Origin: an uncultured Prevotellaceae bacterium
GTDB taxonomy: Bacteria > Bacteroidota > Bacteroidia > Bacteroidales > Bacteroidaceae
Length of the DNA: 5,175 bases
Reading direction: 5' to 3'
Assembly (NCBI GenBank): GCA_946415695.1
Contig: CAMKTM010000175.1
Coordinates: forward strand, 1-5,175
Shown: one piece after another, positions 1 through 5,127 of the stretch
Position numbering within the stretch: position 1 is the stretch's first letter
How the letters are laid out: the number at the start of each line of letters is the position of its first letter
Made by a program: the position numbers and the translations under genes
The notes under the pieces: generated by a model
What the model saw: only the letters and a program-made list of their open reading frames with translations
The model's database searches: none
Told to the model about the DNA's origin: nothing

Positions 1-308
1 AGATAGACAACACGCTCGATGCAGAATGCGAGACCAAGCACGAGGGCGATGGCAACAAGAGACATGAAGCCTGCGCCGCCTTCAATGTACTTTGTCTTGA
101 GGTTCTTGAATACACCTTCGTTCTCTTCCTCTACGATGGGAGCAGCTTCGACGGTTTCTTCTACAGCTTCGTCCACAGCAGCAGTGTCCACAGCAGCGCT
201 ATCTACCTGTTCGGTAGCTTCTGCTACGTCTTCCTGAGCCATTACAGATGATGTTGCGGCAAATGAGCAAGCAGCAACCATTGCAATAATTGCAAAAAAC
301 TTTTTCAT
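1..308 (-). CDS. exbB: ExbB/TolQ/MotA-family proton channel, N-terminal part (cut by window edge)
   Basis: About 102 residues are visible before the frame leaves the window. The start ATG is at 308-306 and the protein opens MKKFFAIIAMVAACSFA, a signal peptide with two lysines, a hydrophobic core and a likely cleavage after SVMA (residue 24). Residues 25-64 are acidic and alanine-rich and include a five-residue repeat (VDSAA, VDTAA, VDEAV; residues 35-49). Residues 65-80 (GVFKNL..YIEGGAGF) lead into a first membrane helix at about 81-97, followed by CIERVVY. This layout of signal peptide, low-complexity periplasmic stretch and helix ending in [CI]ERxxYL matches Bacteroidota ExbB-like proteins, which drive TonB with the proton gradient in the inner membrane. 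The conserved core lies outside the window, so the family call rests on the N-terminus. A TonB gene on the same strand further right is consistent. MotA/TolQ-type is the safer name; exbB is inferred. Confidence 0.72.
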   Translation of the reverse strand, partial: MKKFFAIIAMVAACSFAATSSVMAQEDVAEATEQVDSAAVDTAAVDEAVEETVEAAPIVEEENEGVFKNLKTKYIEGGAGFMSLVAIALVLGLAFCIERVVY

Positions 309-356
309 TGTGTAATTTGTTTAGTTGTTTAATGATTTTGTTGTTTCTTTATTGTG

Positions 357-444
357 CGGAGAGAGCGAGATTCGAACTCGCGAACCGCTTTTGACGGTCA
401 CACGCTTTCCAGGCGTGCCTCTTCAGCCACTCGAGCATCTCTCC
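357..444 (-). tRNA. tRNA-Ser (anticodon GGA)
   Basis: The 88-base minus-strand sequence folds as a class II tRNA. The acceptor stem pairs GGAGAGA (444-438) with TCTCTCC (364-358), with discriminator G at 357. The anticodon stem pairs CACGC with GCGTG around the loop CTGGAAA, giving anticodon GGA (410-408), which reads UCC and by wobble UCU. A long variable arm with the stem ACCG/CGGT is the serine hallmark. The T arm is GCGAG-TTCGAAT-CTCGC. No 3' CCA is encoded: the bases after the discriminator read CAC, so CCA must be added by the nucleotidyltransferase. It lies 136 bases beyond the tatD stop, with a TATCTTTG box in between, and 48 bases before the exbB-like start. Confidence 0.97.
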
Positions 445-495
445 TTTTAAGGGCGAATCACAGTGGATTGTGTCCAATTTCGCGCTTTTCGGTTA

Positions 496-503
496 CAAAG
501 ATA
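496..503 (-). promoter_or_regulatory. Candidate Bacteroidota -7 box for tRNA-Ser
   Basis: The minus strand reads TATCTTTG, an exact match to the TAnnTTTG -7 element of the primary sigma factor of Bacteroidota. Transcription would start near 489, giving a leader of roughly 45 bases before the tRNA. I do not see a convincing TTTG -33 element at the usual spacing, so this is a one-box match. No other good promoter is visible between tatD and the tRNA. Confidence 0.55.
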
Positions 504-580
504 GCTTTTTTTCCTATATGGTCATAGCTTTTAGGCAAAAAGTTTCGGCTTTTATGCGTTTTTTTAATGTTTTGAAGACT

Positions 581-1366
581 TTATTGCAGGTTTGTACGCT
601 GAAAAATGCGCTTTGCGTTAGTGTTTGTGACATCTTCTGCTTCTTGCTCGCATACATTATATATTTGTGCAACTTTACGCAATGTTTCTGCCACAAAAGC
701 AGTCTCGTTTCTCTTGCCGCGGTGTGGGACAGGGGCGAGATAGGGGGCGTCCGTCTCGAGGACGATGCGCTCCAGCGGTACGGAGGCAAGGGCTTCAGGC
801 AGAGTGCTCTTCTTGTACGTTACGACACCGCCAATGCCGAGCATGAAGTCGGGGAACTGCAGCAGCTCTTGTGCCTCTTCTGCTGTGCCGCCAAAGCAAT
901 GGAAGACGCCTGAAAGGTTTTCGCCGCGATATTCGTTCAAGGCAGTGACAAGTTGCCGATGTGCGTTGCGGGCATGTATCGAGAGGGGAAGGGAATGCTG
1001 AATGGCCCATTCTATCTGTGTGCGGAATGCTTCTTCCTGCTCATTGGCGTTGCTCTTGTCCCAATAATAGTCAAGTCCCACTTCGCCGATAGCGATGTAG
1101 GGATGGTCTGGTGCTTCGAGCAGTTTTGCCATGTCTGCCAGTACTTGCTTGTAGTTGGACGGGACAACGTCCTCTGGGTGCAACCCAAGCATGGGGAAAC
1201 AATAGCCTGGATAGCGGCGGCAGAGGTCGAGCATGGGGGCGATGCTCTCTGCGTTGATGTTGGGCAACAAGATAAGTTCGACGCCTGCTTGGCGAGCACG
1301 CTGGACGACGTCCTCGATGTCTGCATCGAACTCCCGTTCGTAGATGTGGCTGTGTGTGTCTATCAT
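581..1366 (-). CDS. tatD: TatD-family metal-dependent hydrolase / DNase
   Basis: This 261-residue protein is the usual full length for TatD. TatD enzymes are TIM-barrel metal-dependent hydrolases of the amidohydrolase superfamily. E. coli TatD is a 3'-5' exonuclease on DNA and RNA, linked to DNA repair and RNA quality control; despite the name it is not part of the Tat translocase. The metal ligands are all present in order: H5 and H7 in IDTHSHIYE, E95 in GEVGLDYY, H131 in SIHARNA, H156 in FHCFGG and D206 in ETDAPYLAP. The family signature HRGKRNE follows at 215-221. No signal peptide is seen, so it is cytoplasmic. Its ATG (1366-1364) overlaps the TGA of the upstream prenyl synthase as ATGA, so the two are almost certainly co-transcribed and translationally coupled. 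Its substrate cannot be told from sequence; YcfH-like and YjjV-like paralogues look similar. The call to family is firm. Confidence 0.95.
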   Translation of the reverse strand: MIDTHSHIYEREFDADIEDVVQRARQAGVELILLPNINAESIAPMLDLCRRYPGYCFPMLGLHPEDVVPSNYKQVLADMAKLLEAPDHPYIAIGEVGLDYYWDKSNANEQEEAFRTQIEWAIQHSLPLSIHARNAHRQLVTALNEYRGENLSGVFHCFGGTAEEAQELLQFPDFMLGIGGVVTYKKSTLPEALASVPLERIVLETDAPYLAPVPHRGKRNETAFVAETLRKVAQIYNVCEQEAEDVTNTNAKRIFQRTNLQ

Positions 1367-2337
1367 TTCTGGCGTCCCATCAGTTCGAGGGCAATACTGC
1401 GGAGCATCTGCTTGCGTTCCTCTGGCAGGTTGACTTTGTTGAGGCAGGCTTCGGCCTCCACATAATAAGCGTTCATGCGTTCCTTTGCCATGCGGTCAAC
1501 GCCAATCTTGGTATAGATGGCAGTGACGGCTTTTATCTTTTCGTCGGGGTTGCAGTTCTTGCAGCCAATCCATCTTTGCAGTTCGGCACGGTCTTCGTCG
1601 GAAGCGTGAAGAAAAGCATTGATGAGCATGAAGGTCTTCTTGTCGCAAAGGATGTCGCCGCCAATCTTCTTACCGAAGACGGCAGGGTCGCCATAGACGT
1701 CGAGGTAGTCGTCTTGGAGTTGGAAGGCAAGCCCGAGGCATTCGCCGTAACGGTAGAGTGTCTGTGCCTCCTTCTCGGAAGCGCCGGCCAGCGTGGCACC
1801 TATCTGTAGGGCACAGGCCAGCAGGACGGATGTCTTGAGGCGTATCATTTCGATGTACTCGGCTTCGGTGACGTCGTTCCTTGTTTCGAAGTCGATGTCG
1901 TACTGCTGCCCTTCGTCAATCTCTGTGGCAGTCTTGGCGAAGATGCGCATCACGGCAGGCATCTTCTTCTCGTCGCATTGCATCATGTAATTGAAGGAAA
2001 GCACGAGCATGTTGTCGCCGCTGAGGATGGCGGTGTTGTCGTTCCACTTGAGGTGGACGCACTGTTTGCCTCTCCTCACTTCCGCCTTGTCCATGAGGTC
2101 GTCGTGCAGGAGGGTGAAGTTGTGGAAGACTTCAAGCCCCACGGCTGGCATGAGGCAAGGCTTCACGTCGTCGCGGTAGAGGTTATATGCCATGAGCATG
2201 AGTACGGGGCGGATGCGTTTCCCGCCGAGCGACAGGACGTAGCGGATTGGAGCATAGAGTCCTTGAGGCTCCCGTTCAAGGGGCAGGGTGGCGATGGCTT
2301 CTTCCACCATCTGCAGAAGTTGTTTGCTGCTATACAT
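1363..2337 (-). CDS. Trans-isoprenyl (polyprenyl) diphosphate synthase
   Basis: The 324-residue protein belongs to the FPP/GGPP/polyprenyl synthase family, which condenses isopentenyl diphosphate onto an allylic diphosphate in the cytoplasm to supply quinone, carrier-lipid or other prenyl chains. Visible motifs in order are GGKRIRP (38-44, IPP binding), the first aspartate-rich motif HDDLMD (78-83, D79-D80-x-x-D83) followed by RRGK (88-91), GQQYD (143-147), K168-T169 in RLKTS, the second aspartate-rich motif FQLQDDYLD (205-213), and GKKIGGDI (222-229). All catalytic residues are intact. The first motif is the short DDxxD form, without the two-residue insertion of type II short-chain enzymes. 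Phe74 sits five residues before it, and an aromatic there often limits chain length, so a short product (FPP or GGPP) is plausible but not proven. It is called ispA-like or ispB-like elsewhere, so I give no symbol. A CxxC at 259-262 is unusual. The start follows 95 bases after tonB on the same strand. Confidence 0.93.
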   Translation of the reverse strand: MYSSKQLLQMVEEAIATLPLEREPQGLYAPIRYVLSLGGKRIRPVLMLMAYNLYRDDVKPCLMPAVGLEVFHNFTLLHDDLMDKAEVRRGKQCVHLKWNDNTAILSGDNMLVLSFNYMMQCDEKKMPAVMRIFAKTATEIDEGQQYDIDFETRNDVTEAEYIEMIRLKTSVLLACALQIGATLAGASEKEAQTLYRYGECLGLAFQLQDDYLDVYGDPAVFGKKIGGDILCDKKTFMLINAFLHASDEDRAELQRWIGCKNCNPDEKIKAVTAIYTKIGVDRMAKERMNAYYVEAEACLNKVNLPEERKQMLRSIALELMGRQK

Positions 2338-2342
2338 TATTA

Positions 2343-2354
2343 TATTATATAATA
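2343..2354. repeat. 12-base AT palindrome just upstream of the prenyl synthase start
   Basis: TATTATATAATA is a perfect palindrome made only of A and T, lying 6 bases before the prenyl synthase ATG on the minus strand. It could be an unpaired, AT-rich translation initiation region, as is common in Bacteroidota that lack Shine-Dalgarno sequences, or a binding site. No TAnnTTTG promoter box accompanies it. Confidence 0.3.
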
Positions 2355-2361
2355 GGGAAAA

Positions 2362-2391
2362 CCCCTCGACCCCCTTGAGGGGGAGGAGGGG
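2362..2391 (-). terminator. GC-rich hairpin between tonB and prenyl synthase, followed by TTTT
   Basis: On the plus strand CCCCTC-GA-CCCCCT pairs with AGGGGG-AG-GAGGGG across a 2-base TG spacer: two 6-base-pair blocks around a 2x2 mismatch, with the innermost pairs necessarily opening to form a loop. On the minus strand the hairpin is followed directly by TTTT (2361-2358), so it resembles an intrinsic terminator about 40 bases after the tonB stop. It could equally be an attenuator before the prenyl synthase or a copy of a dispersed Bacteroidota intergenic palindrome. An outer GGGAAA (2355-2360) and TTTCCC (2409-2414) could extend the structure. Confidence 0.5.
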
Positions 2392-2432
2392 CCTTTAGGA
2401 TTCTGGTGTTTCCCTTAAAGGGATGAGTGTCG

Positions 2433-3149
2433 TTAGTTCAGCTTGAACATGACGGGCTGGTAGAACCATGAACGCACGGGCTTGTTACCCTGACGTGCAG
2501 GCTTCCACTTAGGCATCATCTTTATGACGCGTTCAGCCTCTTTGTCCAAGTCGGAGTCTTTAGAGGAACGTGCGACTTGTGCTTCGCCGATAGAGCCGTC
2601 CTTGTTGACCACGAACTTCATGATGACACGTCCCTGAACGCCCTGTTCCTGGCATCTTGAGGGGTATTTCAAGTGTTCTGACAGCCATTTGAACAGTGCT
2701 TCTTCTCCGCCGGGGAACTGTGCGTTCTCCTCTACGATGTCGTAGATGCGGTCGTCGTCGTCGGCTTCGACCACAGGGCCTACGGGAGCTGAAACGACGG
2801 CAGAGGGAGCGCCTGTGCCCACTACTGCGGTAATGGCCTGATTCATTTCCTCGGAGGTTTCTACCTCTTCCTCGGGAAGTTCGGTATCGTCTTCCACCTC
2901 ATTGATAAACTCCATTACGGTTGGAGCGGCTGCTGGAGGGGGAGCCATCACTTCCTGTTGCTGAGTGATGGGAATCATGTCCTCTTCCATTCTGAAATCA
3001 TAAATCTTCTCTTCTTCGACCACCTTTACTTCGCGCTGGGTGTACTCGAAGGCGACGAACATAGCGGCGAGTGCCAGAACGTATCCAATCAGCATGTTGG
3101 TCGATTTCTGAGCGCGCAACTCTTCGTTTACTGTTTTGTTAGCTTCCAT
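2433..3149 (-). CDS. tonB: TonB-family energy transducer
   Basis: The 238-residue protein has a cytoplasmic N-terminus of about 17 residues, one membrane helix at about 18-35 (NMLIGYVLALAAMFVAFEY), a periplasmic linker to about 140, and a TonB C-terminal domain at about 141-238. The domain carries the Bacteroidota-type motifs QFPGGEEAL (144-152), WLSEHLKYP (155-163), GRVIMKFVVNKDGSI (173-187) and PKWKPARQGNKPV (213-225). TonB passes energy from the ExbB-ExbD proton channel to outer-membrane receptors for glycans, siderophores and cobalamin. The linker is acidic (EEE 45-47, EVEDDTELPEEEVE 84-97, DDDD 130-133) with only one short PPP, unlike the Pro-Lys rod of enterobacterial TonB. The start is supported by a TAATTTTG box about 45 bases upstream. 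It diverges from porQ. Several TonB paralogues are normal in this phylum, so which receptors it serves is unknown. Confidence 0.93.
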   Translation of the reverse strand: MEANKTVNEELRAQKSTNMLIGYVLALAAMFVAFEYTQREVKVVEEEKIYDFRMEEDMIPITQQQEVMAPPPAAAPTVMEFINEVEDDTELPEEEVETSEEMNQAITAVVGTGAPSAVVSAPVGPVVEADDDDRIYDIVEENAQFPGGEEALFKWLSEHLKYPSRCQEQGVQGRVIMKFVVNKDGSIGEAQVARSSKDSDLDKEAERVIKMMPKWKPARQGNKPVRSWFYQPVMFKLN

Positions 3150-3193
3150 ATCTTATTTGTGTTATTATTTGCTAAAACGCATTGTTAGTGCCA

Positions 3194-3201
3194 CAAAATT
3201 A
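3194..3201 (-). promoter_or_regulatory. Candidate Bacteroidota -7 box for tonB
   Basis: The minus strand reads TAATTTTG, an exact TAnnTTTG match. Transcription would begin near 3187, leaving a leader of about 38 bases rich in A and T before the tonB ATG. The -33 element is not recognisable at the usual distance. Confidence 0.5.
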
Positions 3202-3255
3202 CGTCTTTTTTTTCATTCTGCGTACACGAAAGACCCTTTTTTTTCTTTTTGAGCT

Positions 3256-3263
3256 TATTTTTG
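3256..3263 (+). promoter_or_regulatory. Candidate upstream -7 box for porQ-cmk
   Basis: TATTTTTG matches TAnnTTTG. A start near 3270 would give a porQ leader of about 46 bases, more usual than the leader implied by the second box at 3298. It sits in a T-rich tract (3234-3263) where chance matches are more likely, and no clear -33 element precedes it. Confidence 0.4.
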
Positions 3264-3297
3264 TGCTTATAATGGCTGTTATTGGCATAAAAAGCCT

Positions 3298-3305
3298 TAA
3301 CTTTG
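3298..3305 (+). promoter_or_regulatory. Second candidate -7 box for porQ-cmk
   Basis: TAACTTTG is an exact TAnnTTTG match, but it ends only 10 bases before the porQ ATG at 3316. If used, the mRNA would have a leader of a few bases at most. Otherwise translation would have to begin at an internal ATG such as 3355, which would remove the basic n-region of the signal peptide. It competes with the box at 3256. Confidence 0.4.
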
Positions 3306-3315
3306 AAGCCGATTT

Positions 3316-4335
3316 ATGGATATTAAGGCAACGATACGATATTTTTTGCTCCTGATGCTTGTCCATTGTTCATTGTTCAATGTGCGTTGTTCAATGGTTA
3401 TGGCCCAGGAGGGCGGTAGCGTGTTCAACTTCCTGAACTTGCCTGTCTCGTCGCATTCCACGATGCTTGGCGGCAGGAACATCTCCTTGATTGAGGACGA
3501 TATTTCTCTCGGAATGCAGAACCCTTCGCTACTGACCGGAGTAAGCGACAAGACGGTGGGCTTCTCCTTTATGACATACATGCAGGGCTGCAATACGGGG
3601 GCCGCCGCATACGCGCAGCAGGTGGGCAAACGTGGCAATTGGGGCGTCTATACCCAATTCGTGGCGTATGGCTCCACGAAGGAGACGCTGCTCACGGGTG
3701 AGGTCGTAGGCAACTTCAAGCCGCTCGACCTCTGCATTGCCGGCCAATACAGCCACTTACTGAGCGAGCACTGGGCGGGCGGTGTTACTGCCAAGTTCAT
3801 CTATTCCCACTACGGGCCTTATACTTCATGCGCTTTGGCAACAGACTTGGGGCTTAACTATTTCAACGACAGGTACGACCTTTCCGTCTCTATCGTAGGC
3901 CGCAACCTCGGTGGACAGGTGAAGAGCTTCGGAGAAACGCACGACCCGCTGCCGATGGGCTTGGAGATTGGCATAACAAAATCCTTGGGCCACATTCCCC
4001 TTCGCATCTCGCTCACGATGGTTGACCTGACCCGCTGGACGTCCGACAACTATTTCACCACCGGCACCGAGGTCAAGGGAGGCAGCATCTTCATCAACCA
4101 TTTCGTTCTGGGTGCGGAATACGTTATCGCAGGAAAGTACTATATAGGCTTGGGCTACAACTTCCGCCGCGGCTACGAAATGCATGCCGCAGGCTCTTCG
4201 CATGCCACAGGCCTGTCGTTTGGCGGCGGCGTCAACCTGAAGCGCCTGAAGTTTGGCTTTGCCTACGCCAAGTACCATGTCAGCGCTCCAACTTTGGCCT
4301 TCACCCTGGCCTATAACTTTGAAAAAGACAAGTAA
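3316..4335 (+). CDS. porQ: Type IX secretion system protein PorQ
   Basis: The 339-residue protein is a predicted outer-membrane beta-barrel of the PorV/PorQ (FadL-like) group. In Porphyromonas gingivalis PorQ joins PorU, PorV and PorZ in the surface attachment complex that processes T9SS cargo and anchors it to A-LPS. The mature protein begins after VMA (residue 30) and opens with the family block FNFLNLPVSSHSTMLGGRN (37-55), followed by LIEDDISLGMQNPSLL, which is highly characteristic. Alternating hydrophobic strands fill the rest, including paired GLGYNFRRGYE and LSFGGGVNLKRLKFGFAYAKY near the end, and the barrel closes with FTLAYNFEKDK. Start 3316 gives a basic n-region (K4, R8) and the core YFLLLMLV; the later part of the signal (16-29) is encoded by a heptamer DNA repeat and contains H17, C18, R24 and C25, which is odd. 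It is followed after 2 bases by cmk, a pairing I recall as common in Bacteroidales. Older annotations call this family a penicillin-binding protein, without basis in this sequence. Confidence 0.92.
   Translation: MDIKATIRYFLLLMLVHCSLFNVRCSMVMAQEGGSVFNFLNLPVSSHSTMLGGRNISLIEDDISLGMQNPSLLTGVSDKTVGFSFMTYMQGCNTGAAAYAQQVGKRGNWGVYTQFVAYGSTKETLLTGEVVGNFKPLDLCIAGQYSHLLSEHWAGGVTAKFIYSHYGPYTSCALATDLGLNYFNDRYDLSVSIVGRNLGGQVKSFGETHDPLPMGLEIGITKSLGHIPLRISLTMVDLTRWTSDNYFTTGTEVKGGSIFINHFVLGAEYVIAGKYYIGLGYNFRRGYEMHAAGSSHATGLSFGGGVNLKRLKFGFAYAKYHVSAPTLAFTLAYNFEKDK
3363..3398 (+). repeat. Heptanucleotide repeat inside the porQ signal peptide
   Basis: Starting at 3364 the units are CATTGTT, CATTGTT, CAATGTG, CGTTGTT and CAATGGT, five 7-base steps with degeneration. 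Since 21 bases equals three units, the protein shows a seven-residue echo: VHCSLFN (16-22) then VRCSMVM (23-29). I recall similar CATTGTTCAATG-type strings as dispersed repeats in Bacteroidota, translated as VHCSLF in signal peptides; that is memory, not a search. A unit gain or loss would shift the frame. Confidence 0.75.
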
Positions 4336-4337
4336 AG

Positions 4338-5033
4338 ATGAAACTGATAACGATTGCCATAGACGGCCACTCATCATGTGGCAAAAGCACAATGGCGAAG
4401 GACCTCGCCAAAGAGATCGGCTACATATATATAGATACGGGCGCGATGTATCGAGCAGTGACGCTTTTTGCCCTGCAGAACGGCCTGATAACCGATGAAG
4501 GCATCATCAACGAGGAAGGACTCCGGCAGCGCATGTCCGACATCATGATAACCTTCCAGCTGAACGAAGAGACCGGTCGGCCCGATACCTATCTGAACGG
4601 CGTTTGCGTGGAGCGGGAGATACGCACCATGGAGGTCTCGAAGCACGTCAGCCCCATCGCCACGCTTGGATTTGTGCGCGAAGCAATGGTGGATTTGCAG
4701 CGCTTGATGGGCGAGGCAAAAGGCGTCATCATGGACGGCAGGGACATCGGCACGGTCGTTTTTCCCGATGCCGAACTGAAAGTCTTCGTCACGGCAAGTG
4801 CCGACGTGCGTGCCAAGCGACGCTATGACGAGCTGACAGCCAAAGGCGAGAAGTGCGACTACGACGAGATACGCGCCAACGTCATCGAACGCGACCGCAT
4901 CGACTCCACAAGAGCCATCAGCCCCCTACGCCAGGCAGACGACGCCATCGTGCTCGACAACAGCAACATGACCATTCCCGAACAGAAAGCCTGGCTGCTC
5001 GAGCAGTATCGCAGAGTGGCAGGCCGCGAATAA
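4338..5033 (+). CDS. cmk: Cytidylate (CMP/dCMP) kinase
   Basis: The 231-residue protein has the normal length of bacterial Cmk, which uses ATP to phosphorylate CMP and dCMP to the diphosphates in cytoplasmic pyrimidine salvage and RNA turnover. Motifs in order are the P-loop G10-HSSC-GKST (10-18); YIDTGAMYRAVTLFA (31-45, start of the CMP-binding part); the CMP-binding insert to about 120, including FQLN and DTYLNG; GVIMDGRDIGTVVFPDAE (129-146), with R135 and D136 contacting CMP in the known family; KVFVTASADVRAKRR (148-162); the lid RDRIDSTRAISPL (185-197); and DDAIVLDNSNMT (201-212). Nothing is missing. The ATG lies 2 bases after the porQ stop, with no Shine-Dalgarno sequence, so it depends on porQ transcription. 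The S13-C14 in place of the usual PxGxGKS glycines is a mild variant. I have high confidence in this call. Confidence 0.97.
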   Translation: MKLITIAIDGHSSCGKSTMAKDLAKEIGYIYIDTGAMYRAVTLFALQNGLITDEGIINEEGLRQRMSDIMITFQLNEETGRPDTYLNGVCVEREIRTMEVSKHVSPIATLGFVREAMVDLQRLMGEAKGVIMDGRDIGTVVFPDAELKVFVTASADVRAKRRYDELTAKGEKCDYDEIRANVIERDRIDSTRAISPLRQADDAIVLDNSNMTIPEQKAWLLEQYRRVAGRE

Positions 5034-5035
5034 CG

Positions 5036-5063
5036 CCTTCCTGCCCCCTCCTTCCTGCCCCCT
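5036..5063 (+). repeat. Perfect 14-base tandem duplication after cmk
   Basis: CCTTCCTGCCCCCT occurs twice back to back (5036-5049 and 5050-5063), starting 2 bases after the cmk stop. It is pyrimidine-rich, with a single G per unit on this strand, and then runs into TTT. No reading frame or known element explains it; slippage duplication is the simplest origin. Confidence 0.85.
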
Positions 5064-5084
5064 TTTCACTACGATTTCTTCGGT

Positions 5085-5126
5085 ACCCCTTGTGTCTCTT
5101 CCGTCATCTTTACACGAGGGGTTCTT
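5085..5126 (+). terminator. Likely terminator of porQ-cmk
   Basis: ACCCCTTGTGT (5085-5095) pairs with ACACGAGGGGT (5112-5122) over 11 positions with one G-U pair, around a 16-base loop, and the 3' arm runs into TTCTTTGCTT. This fits a modest intrinsic terminator about 50 bases after the cmk stop. The T-run is interrupted and the loop long, so efficiency may be low. Confidence 0.55.
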
Positions 5127-5127
5127 T

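Noticed and set aside
530..566. Terminator for tatD on the minus strand
   Set aside because: AAAAG pairs with CTTTT across CCGAAA, but the stem is only 5 weak pairs and no T-run follows it, so I cannot support it.
470..913. Plus-strand open frame of 147 codons
   Set aside because: It mostly lies antisense to the well-supported tatD gene, has no family motif, and its Cys/Phe-rich start reads T-rich non-coding DNA.
953..2352. Several plus-strand open frames of 60-170 codons
   Set aside because: They are antisense shadows of tatD and the prenyl synthase, overlap each other, and show no recognisable domains.
3358..3396. Lipoprotein signal in PorQ at C18 or C25
   Set aside because: The residues before each cysteine (LVH and NVR) do not fit a lipobox, and VMA-QE offers a normal signal peptidase I site.
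3826..4392. Minus-strand open frame of 188 codons
   Set aside because: It is antisense to porQ, whose protein motifs are clear, and ends within cmk; no domain or promoter supports it.
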